Origin: Shimia sp. R10_1
Lineage (GTDB): Bacteria; Pseudomonadota; Alphaproteobacteria; Rhodobacterales; Rhodobacteraceae
Assembly: GCF_017744095.1 (NCBI RefSeq)
Contig: NZ_JAGHQX010000007.1
Coordinates: forward strand, 124,001-188,000
DNA length: 64,000 nucleotides
Reading direction: 5' to 3'
Every line of letters begins with the position of its first letter. Positions within the stretch are counted from its first letter, which is position 1. A program made the position numbers and the translations under genes. The notes under the pieces were generated by a model, which searched no databases, was not told the origin of the DNA, and worked only from the letters and a program-made list of their open reading frames with translations. Positions 58,314 through 64,000 of the stretch are shown here, piece after piece.

Positions 58314-58940
58314 TTACGCGGGCGTTTGTGAAACGATCGCGTTTAGCTCTGTTGCGATGGCGTCAATCTCACCCATCGCATCCACAGACTTCAGCGCGCC
58401 TTTGGATTTGTAGTATTCAATCAATGGCGCGGTCTGGGCGTGATAAGCCGCCAGTCGCTGAGTCAATGTTTCGGCATTGTCATCTGCGCGCACAGGCTGG
58501 CCCGCAGCGCGGGCCTGTTCTGCGCGATTGAGAATGCGTTCCACCAGGATCTTGTCATCCACCTGCAGCTCGATCGCCGCACTCAGCGTGACACCGGTTT
58601 CCTCAAGCAGCGCGGCCAGCGCATCGGCTTGCGCCAATGTGCGGGGGAAGCCGTCAAAGATGAACCCTTTGGCCTCGGAGTTGGAGTTGGAGAGCTTCTC
58701 CTTGATCAGCCCGATCACAATGTCATCGGTGACCAGCTCGCCACGCTCCATAACCTCGGCAACCCGTTTGCCCAGTTCAGAGCCGCTCGCCTTGGCCTGA
58801 CGCAGCATGTCTCCGGTGGAGAGCTGCACCAGCCCGTGGTTTTTGACAAGCAGCTCCGCCTGTGTGCCTTTGCCAGCGCCGGGTGGGCCAAGCAGAATAA
58901 CATTGACCATGCGGGTGAGGGTTTCGGTCTGTGTTGTCAT
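58314..58940 (-). CDS. adk: Adenylate kinase, short type, acs-linked paralogue
   Basis: 208 aa. P-loop GPPGAGKGT (near residue 18), [51 protein letters not shown] with the short LID loop. It converts AMP plus ATP to ADP. It lies six bases after acs, which generates AMP; this pairing would recycle AMP. A housekeeping adk is normally located in the ribosomal-protein operon, so this would be a second copy. Confidence 0.92.
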   Translation of the reverse strand: MTTQTETLTRMVNVILLGPPGAGKGTQAELLVKNHGLVQLSTGDMLRQAKASGSELGKRVAEVMERGELVTDDIVIGLIKEKLSNSNSEAKGFIFDGFPRTLAQADALAALLEETGVTLSAAIELQVDDKILVERILNRAEQARAAGQPVRADDNAETLTQRLAAYHAQTAPLIEYYKSKGALKSVDAMGEIDAIATELNAIVSQTPA

Positions 58941-58946
58941 CTCCGA

Positions 58947-60911
58947 TCACCCCTTGTTCATGCGGTTTTCGATGAGATCGTCGACCACGCCGGGGTCTGC
59001 CAGCGTGGATGTGTCCCCCAGCGCGCCGTAGTCGTTTTCGGCGATCTTGCGCAGGATGCGGCGCATGATTTTGCCGGAACGGGTCTTGGGCAGGCCCGGC
59101 GCCCACTGGATCAGGTCGGGTGAGGCAATCGGGCCGATTTCCGTGCGCACCCAGTTGCGGAGTTCCTTGCGCAGTTCTTCAGAAGGCTCGCGATCATTCA
59201 TCAGGGTCACGTAGCAGTAGATGCCCTGGCCCTTGATGTCATGCGGGTAGCCCACCACGGCGGCTTCGGCCACGGCGGCATGGGCGACCAGCGCGCTTTC
59301 GACTTCGGCTGTGCCCATACGGTGGCCTGAGACGTTGATCACATCGTCCACACGGCCGGTGATCCAGTAGTCGCCATCCGCGTCGCGGCGGCAGCCGTCT
59401 CCGGCAAAGTAATAGCCTTTGTAATCGGCGAAATAGGTCTTCTCAAAGCGCTCGTGATCGCCCCAGACCGTGCGCATCTGGCTGGGCCAGCTGTCGGCAA
59501 TCGCCAGCACGCCTTCCACGCCATTGCCCTCGATTTCCTCGCCAGACTGCGGATCGAGCACCACCGGCTTCACGCCAAAGAACGGCTTCATGGCCGCACC
59601 CGGTTTGGTGGCATGGGCGCCGGGCAGGGGGGTCATCATGTGGCCGCCGGTCTCGGTTTGCCACCAGGTGTCCACAATCGGGCAATTGCCTTTGCCAACC
59701 ACGTCATTGTACCAGGTCCAGGCCTCCGGGTTGATCGGCTCGCCCACGGTGCCAAGGATGCGCAGGGAAGAAAGATCACATTTCTCCACATACTCATTGC
59801 CTTGCCCCATCAGCGCGCGCAGCGCGGTGGGCGCGGTGTAGAACTGGTTCACACGGTGCTTTTCACACACCTGCCAGAAGCGGGAGGCATCCGGGTAAGT
59901 TGGCACGCCCTCAAACATCAGCGTGGTCGCGCCATTGGCCAGCGGGCCGTAGACGATATAGCTGTGGCCCGTGACCCAGCCCACATCCGCCGTGCACCAG
60001 AAGATGTCGCCGTCTTTGTAGTCAAAGGTGTATTCATGGGTCATCGCGGCATAAACGATGTAGCCGCCGGTGCTGTGCACCACGCCCTTGGGCTGGCCGG
60101 TGGAGCCTGAGGTGTAGAGGATGAACAGCGGATCTTCGGCGCTCATCTCCGCAGGTTTGCAGTAGTCGCCCACCTCCAGCGCCATTTCATTGTAGTCGTA
60201 ATCGCGCCCGTCAATCCATGTGGTCTGCTCGCCGGTGCGTTTCACCACCAGACATTTCACTGTGTCTTTGGTGTGCAGGAGCGCCGCATCGGTGTTGGAT
60301 TTGAGCGCGGTCTTGCGCCCGCCACGGGGGGCGTAATCGGCGGTGATCACCACTTTGGCGTCACAGCCGTTGATGCGTGCCGCCAGCGCGTCTGGGCTGA
60401 AACCTGCAAACACAATCGAGTGGATCGCGCCAATGCGGGCACAGGCCAGCATGGCATAGGCGGCTTCGGGGATCATCGGCAGATAGATCACCACACGGTC
60501 GCCTTTGCGCACGCCCATGCTTTCCAGCACATTGGCCATGCGGCAGACGCGGCGGTGCAGATCGGCATAGGTGATCGACTGGGCCGGCTCTTTGGGGTCA
60601 TCCGGCTCAAAAATGATCGCCGCCTGATTGCCGCGGGTTTCCAGATGGCGGTCGATACAGTTGGCGGCGACGTTGAGCGTGCCATCCTCAAACCATTTGA
60701 TGTCGATGTTGCCCGGCGCGAAAGAGGTGTTTTTCACCTTGCTATACGGCTTGATCCAGTCAATCCGCTGCCCATGCTCCCGCCAGAACCCCTCAGGGTC
60801 AGACATCGACGCCGCATACATCGCGTCATATTTCTCGGCGGTGATCGTGGCGTTCTCTGCAAGGTTCATAGGGACCGCAAAGACGGAATTAGAGTCAGTA
60901 TCCAGTGACAT
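58947..60911 (-). CDS. acs: Acetyl-CoA synthetase
   Basis: 654 aa, AMP-forming ligase. Core motif [18 protein letters not shown] (near residue 265), then WWQTETGG, the hinge region with [20 protein letters not shown] and the C-terminal acetylation Lys in [11 protein letters not shown]. It makes acetyl-CoA from acetate, ATP and CoA. GGGAGGAG precedes the ATG. First gene of the minus-strand acs-adk-DUF4212-actP unit; the upstream region has three copies of a TTGTAAAATA-like repeat that may control it. Confidence 0.96.
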   Translation of the reverse strand: MSLDTDSNSVFAVPMNLAENATITAEKYDAMYAASMSDPEGFWREHGQRIDWIKPYSKVKNTSFAPGNIDIKWFEDGTLNVAANCIDRHLETRGNQAAIIFEPDDPKEPAQSITYADLHRRVCRMANVLESMGVRKGDRVVIYLPMIPEAAYAMLACARIGAIHSIVFAGFSPDALAARINGCDAKVVITADYAPRGGRKTALKSNTDAALLHTKDTVKCLVVKRTGEQTTWIDGRDYDYNEMALEVGDYCKPAEMSAEDPLFILYTSGSTGQPKGVVHSTGGYIVYAAMTHEYTFDYKDGDIFWCTADVGWVTGHSYIVYGPLANGATTLMFEGVPTYPDASRFWQVCEKHRVNQFYTAPTALRALMGQGNEYVEKCDLSSLRILGTVGEPINPEAWTWYNDVVGKGNCPIVDTWWQTETGGHMMTPLPGAHATKPGAAMKPFFGVKPVVLDPQSGEEIEGNGVEGVLAIADSWPSQMRTVWGDHERFEKTYFADYKGYYFAGDGCRRDADGDYWITGRVDDVINVSGHRMGTAEVESALVAHAAVAEAAVVGYPHDIKGQGIYCYVTLMNDREPSEELRKELRNWVRTEIGPIASPDLIQWAPGLPKTRSGKIMRRILRKIAENDYGALGDTSTLADPGVVDDLIENRMNKG

Positions 60912-61233
60912 GGAAGCTCCTCCCGAAAGCTATCGTATGTTCATCTCCTCTCTCAGAAACCTGTTCTGAGACCCGTACCTAAAAATACGGACAAATGAAA
61001 ATTTGAAAACAAGGCTCTGCAATCATTGTAAAATATTGTAAATTATTTTCCCGAAGTGCGGCCTTGGTTGTAAAATAATTGGCATAACGGTCGCGGATTG
61101 CGCGCGGTTGGTTTTGCAAAAGTGGTGGAATTTCTGTGATGTAGCTCGCGTTTAGCGCTAACCGTTTGTCAGCACCTGACACCCTCTGCAGGGTGGCAAA
61201 ACGAATGCCTAAGTGCGCGGCAGCCTGCGCAGA
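60912..61233. promoter_or_regulatory. acs upstream region with repeated TTGTAAAATA elements
   Basis: Between acs and the IclR gene are about 320 AT-rich bases. TTGTAAAATA lies at 61026-61035, TTGTAAATTA directly after it (61036-61045) and TTGTAAAATA again at 61068-61077, 42 bases from the first. Ten-base tandem spacing and a four-turn distance point to cooperative binding by one regulator. No other gene is seen here. Confidence 0.5.
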
Positions 61234-61911
61234 TCAGCCAATCCCGTGGCTCAGGGCGCGGGCGCAGGCCAAAACAGCCTCGCGTGCTTTGGCCAAAGCG
61301 GCACCTTCCAATCGGTCGATGGGTCCTGAAACCGCAAGGGCGCCATAGAACTGCCCTGCCGCATCGACGATCGGCGCCGCGACCGAAGAAATCTGCATGT
61401 TGCGCTCCCCGCGAGAGACACAACTGCCGTCAGCGTCCAGACGTTTTTGCGCCGTCTGGTCGGCAAGGGTAAACGCGGCCAGAACATGCGCTGCGGCCCC
61501 ATGTTGCATCGTCAGCCGTGCGCCTTCGTCCAGATGATGGCGCACCGGTTCAGGGGAATTTTCACGGTAAAGGCACAGCCGCTCATCCTGATCGAGCACG
61601 TAAAAAGACGCCGTCTCCCCCGTGTCGCGCACAAGTTTGCGCAAGGCTGGGCGAATGGTTTCCCCCAGTTCAAAGTTACGCCGATAGAGGGCTCCCAAAC
61701 GCCACAATGCCGGTCCCAGCCGAAAGCGGCGATCTGGCTCCCGTTTGAGATAACCAAAGCGTTCAAGGGAGGTGGCAAGGCGGCTGACATTGCTTTTGTG
61801 CAACCCGGTCTCATGGGCGATCTCGGTCAGCGTCAGGGCGCGCCGATCCTGACTGAACGCCTCCAGGATCGATAAGGCTTTTTCGACTGATTCAACGCGT
61901 GTTTGTGTCAT
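61234..61911 (-). CDS. IclR family transcriptional regulator
   Basis: 225 aa from ATG 61911 (a longer frame starts at 61953). N-terminal winged helix (VEKALSILEAFSQDRRALTL, EIAHETGLHKSNVSRLATSL) and C-terminal effector domain (LVRDTGETASFYVLDQDERL, HLDEGARLTMQHGAAAHVLAA, ISSVAAPIVDAAGQFYGALAVSGP). Divergent from the CoA-transferase/citryl-CoA lyase pair with about 100 bases in between, so it very likely controls that pair in response to a carboxylic acid. Confidence 0.9.
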   Translation of the reverse strand: MTQTRVESVEKALSILEAFSQDRRALTLTEIAHETGLHKSNVSRLATSLERFGYLKREPDRRFRLGPALWRLGALYRRNFELGETIRPALRKLVRDTGETASFYVLDQDERLCLYRENSPEPVRHHLDEGARLTMQHGAAAHVLAAFTLADQTAQKRLDADGSCVSRGERNMQISSVAAPIVDAAGQFYGALAVSGPIDRLEGAALAKAREAVLACARALSHGIG

Positions 61912-62012
61912 GTGTTCCACTCTGCGCAACAAATAGGCCGCCGTGTTGCGCATAATATGATGATCTGGCTAGGCAGCAAGCATCACCCGATCCGCAAAGC
62001 AGGAATGTGCCC

Positions 62013-63218
62013 ATGATGCCGTCTGACACCAGCCCAACCCAGCCGCTCTCTGGTTTGCGTGTTCTGGACCTCACAAATGTGCTGGCGGGTCCGTTTTGCT
62101 GTCATCAACTGGCTCATATGGGCGCGGAGGTCATCAAAGTTGAGGCCGCAGGGCGGGGGGATCTGGCGCGCCAGTTGGGCGCAGATCCGTCTCTGAACGC
62201 CGCGCAAATGGGGGTGTCATTTCTGGCGCAGAACGCGGGCAAGAAATCCGTGACGGTCAATCTGAAACATCCCGAAGGCAGGGCCGCTTTGCTGAAGCTT
62301 GTGCAATCGGCTGACATTTTGGTGGAGAACTTTCGCCCCGGGGTCATGGATCGCCTGGGGGTCGGCTATCAGGTGTTGAAACAGGCAAAGCCGACCCTGA
62401 TTTACTGTGCTATTTCCGGGTTTGGACAAGGCGGCCCCTGGAGGCATCGCCCGGCATATGACCAGATCATACAGGGTGTGTCAGGCGTGATGTCGATCAC
62501 AGGCGACACAGACAGCGCCCCGCTGCGTGCAGGCTTTCCCATCGCGGACACGGTTGGCGGGCTCACGGCGGCCTTTGCCATCGCGGCGGCCTGCAACGCG
62601 CGTCCGCGCGGCACCTTCATCGATGTGTCTATGCTGGAATCGGTGCTCGCCACCATGGGCTGGGTGGTGTCCAATTATCTGATCGCAGGTGTAACCCCCG
62701 ACGCCCACGGCAATGAAAACGTGACCTCCGCCCCCTCAGGTGCGTTTCAGGCACAGGATGGTCTGATCAATATTGCGGCCAACAAAGAGGAACAGTGGGT
62801 GTTGTTGACCGATCATCTGGGGCTGTCTGCGCTGCGCAACCGTGCAGATTTTGCAACGCGCGAGGATCGCAAGCAGAACCGTTTGGCCCTGAAGGCGGAG
62901 CTCGAGCGGGTGCTTGTCACGCGCCCGGCATCCCATTGGGCGGACGCGCTCAATGACATTGGCGTGCCTGCCGGCGCGGTGCTCTCGGTGCCGGAGGTCT
63001 TGCAACAGCCCCAGATCGCGGCGCGCGGGTTCTTGCATGGCTTTCCTGATGTGCCGGGGGTCGGGCGTGATATTCAGGTTGCAACAACCGGGATCAAACT
63101 GGACGGCCATGCGCCCACCGTCACCACGCCGCCCCCGCGTCTGGGGGCCGACAATGAGACGATTTGGGCAGAGCTGGGGCTCGATCCGGTCACACTGAAA
63201 GAGGAAGGTGCAATATGA
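62013..63218 (+). CDS. Class III CoA-transferase (CaiB/BaiF family)
   Basis: 401 aa from ATG 62013, with AGGAA seven bases upstream. Family features: LSGLRVLDLTNVLAGPFCCHQLAHMGAEVIKVE at the start (two consecutive motifs), LVENFRPGVMDRLGVGYQVL with the usual glycine-rich loop, ISGFGQGGPW and RPAYDQIIQGVSGVM (the catalytic Asp is in AYDQ). It moves CoA between carboxylic acids. Its stop overlaps the start of the citryl-CoA lyase-like gene, so it may supply that enzyme with its CoA ester. Confidence 0.92.
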   Translation: MMPSDTSPTQPLSGLRVLDLTNVLAGPFCCHQLAHMGAEVIKVEAAGRGDLARQLGADPSLNAAQMGVSFLAQNAGKKSVTVNLKHPEGRAALLKLVQSADILVENFRPGVMDRLGVGYQVLKQAKPTLIYCAISGFGQGGPWRHRPAYDQIIQGVSGVMSITGDTDSAPLRAGFPIADTVGGLTAAFAIAAACNARPRGTFIDVSMLESVLATMGWVVSNYLIAGVTPDAHGNENVTSAPSGAFQAQDGLINIAANKEEQWVLLTDHLGLSALRNRADFATREDRKQNRLALKAELERVLVTRPASHWADALNDIGVPAGAVLSVPEVLQQPQIAARGFLHGFPDVPGVGRDIQVATTGIKLDGHAPTVTTPPPRLGADNETIWAELGLDPVTLKEEGAI

Positions 63219-64000
63219 GCGAGCGGGACACATCGGTTGCGGACTGGTGGCACACCGACATCATCGACATGGCCCCCGGAGAGATCCGCCTGCGCGGATA
63301 CCCGATTGAAGATCTGATCGGGACGGTAGGGTTTTCCGATATGATCTGGCTGATGACCCGTGGCAGCTTGCCCACCGCTGCACAGGCCCGCCTGTTGGAA
63401 AGCGCTCTGGTCGCCGCAGTGGATCACGGCCCGCAGGCCCCCTCGATCGCCACCGCGCGTATGGCCGTGACCTGCGGGTTGGGCTTGAATGGGGCGCTGG
63501 CCTCCGCTGTGAACCTGCTCGACGATGTGCATGGCGGTGCTGGCGAGCAGGCGGTCACCCTGTTTCACTGGATTGACGAGGCCGTTGCTACGGGGCAGCC
63601 GCTCGCGAAGGCCACCGAACAGATGATGCTGCGCTGGCAATCAGAGCATGGAAAATTCATTCCGGGGTTTGGGCATCGCTTTCACAAACCCACCGATCCC
63701 CGCGCGCCGCGATTGCTGGCCTTGGTCGAAGAGGCACGAGCCGCAGGCACTGTTGCTGGAAATTTCGCACAAATCGCGCGCGCGCTGCAAACGGCGCTGA
63801 ACACCCAAAAGGGTCATGTGGTGCCCATGAACATAGATGGCGCGACGGCGGTGATTTATGCCGAGCTTGGTTTTGCCCCAGCTTTGGCACGTGGTCTGTT
63901 TTGCCTGTCACGTTCTGTTGGCGTGGTTGCGCACGCATGGGAGCAAATGAGCCAAGGCGGGCGCAATAAAGGCCCGACACCGCCTGCCCACCGCTGGACA
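63215..64000 (+). CDS. Citryl-CoA lyase/citrate synthase-like protein, partial
   Basis: The frame starts at ATG 63215 (overlapping the previous stop) and has no stop before the window end, giving 262 visible codons. The pattern LRGYPIEDLIGTVGFSDMIWLM, then DDVHGGAGEQAV, GFGHRFHKPTDPRAPRLL and MNIDGATAVIYAELGF retains the His, His and Asp catalytic positions of citrate synthases. The visible length is close to the single-domain citryl-CoA lyase-like proteins (about 270 aa), so it is nearly complete. With the CoA-transferase next door it may cleave a citryl-CoA-like thioester to acetyl-CoA; the substrate is inferred. Confidence 0.85.
   Translation, partial: MSERDTSVADWWHTDIIDMAPGEIRLRGYPIEDLIGTVGFSDMIWLMTRGSLPTAAQARLLESALVAAVDHGPQAPSIATARMAVTCGLGLNGALASAVNLLDDVHGGAGEQAVTLFHWIDEAVATGQPLAKATEQMMLRWQSEHGKFIPGFGHRFHKPTDPRAPRLLALVEEARAAGTVAGNFAQIARALQTALNTQKGHVVPMNIDGATAVIYAELGFAPALARGLFCLSRSVGVVAHAWEQMSQGGRNKGPTPPAHRWT

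Noticed and set aside
61166-61348. Short plus-strand frame across the end of the IclR gene
   Set aside because: Antisense to a complete IclR protein.

Overview
The window looks like an alphaproteobacterial chromosome segment from the Rhodobacteraceae (roseobacter-type). The evidence is high GC coding bias, a smo/mtl polyol locus whose dehydrogenase and transporter resemble those of Rhodobacter, a Rieske glycine betaine monooxygenase, an 811-aa dimethylglycine/sarcosine dehydrogenase-type enzyme, and a Hint_2 protein of a type common in this family. Assignment to genus is not possible from sequence inspection alone. No rRNA, tRNA, CRISPR array, transposase or integrase was seen.

Region 1 (1-21992, + strand) is the distal part of an extracellular contractile injection system (eCIS, Afp/PVC-like). 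The 5' end is cut by the window, and the sheath, inner tube and tape-measure genes must lie upstream if present. Genes overlap or nearly touch: baseplate protein (partial), an acidic/arginine repeat protein, DUF4255 cap protein (Afp16-like), AAA+ ATPase (Afp15-like), a 76-aa unknown, CIS tube-domain protein plus LysM-like protein (Afp7-like, split), gpD-like hub plus gpV-like spike (Afp8-like, split), gp25 (Afp9-like), two baseplate J-like proteins (Afp11-like), tail protein I (Afp12-like), a 1177-aa DUF6519-like multidomain protein, and two DUF4157 proteins that are the probable cargo. One cargo has a second HExxH metallopeptidase-like site. The other is 1330 aa with a long hydrophobic helical middle and two HNH-like Asp-His centres.

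Region 2 (22191-29743) is a polyol locus: a LacI-type regulator, an ABC importer (smoE, smoF, smoG, smoK), sorbitol dehydrogenase smoS and mannitol 2-dehydrogenase mtlK. A matching palindromic operator lies upstream of both the regulator and smoE. Region 3 (29899-33474) is a LysR regulator and the FAD/GcvT-type methylamine dehydrogenase. Region 4 (33541-40604) is accessory: TspO, a secreted protein, a methyltransferase and a sulfotransferase facing a kinase-fold protein and a Hint_2 protein, then an aminotransferase divergent from an Lrp/AsnC regulator.

Region 5 (40971-46624) is a class Ib ribonucleotide reductase operon (nrdH, nrdI, nrdE, nrdF) behind a cobalamin riboswitch, followed by LOG-family and MazG-like genes and a DUF2867 gene. 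Region 6 (46732-49340, - strand) is gbcA-gbcB behind a second cobalamin riboswitch. Both riboswitches therefore precede oxygen-using, B12-independent enzymes, which suggests that B12 supply chooses between alternative routes for dNTP synthesis and betaine demethylation.

Region 7 (49878-52205) is an orphan hybrid histidine kinase. Region 8 (52225-60911, - strand) is an acetate module: acs, a short adenylate kinase, DUF4212, an actP-type symporter, a cNMP/CBS/nucleotidyltransferase protein, a small membrane protein and a membrane HAMP-PAS protein fused to a DnaQ-type exonuclease. Region 9 (61234-64000) is an IclR regulator divergent from a class III CoA-transferase and a citryl-CoA lyase/citrate synthase-like gene that runs off the window end.
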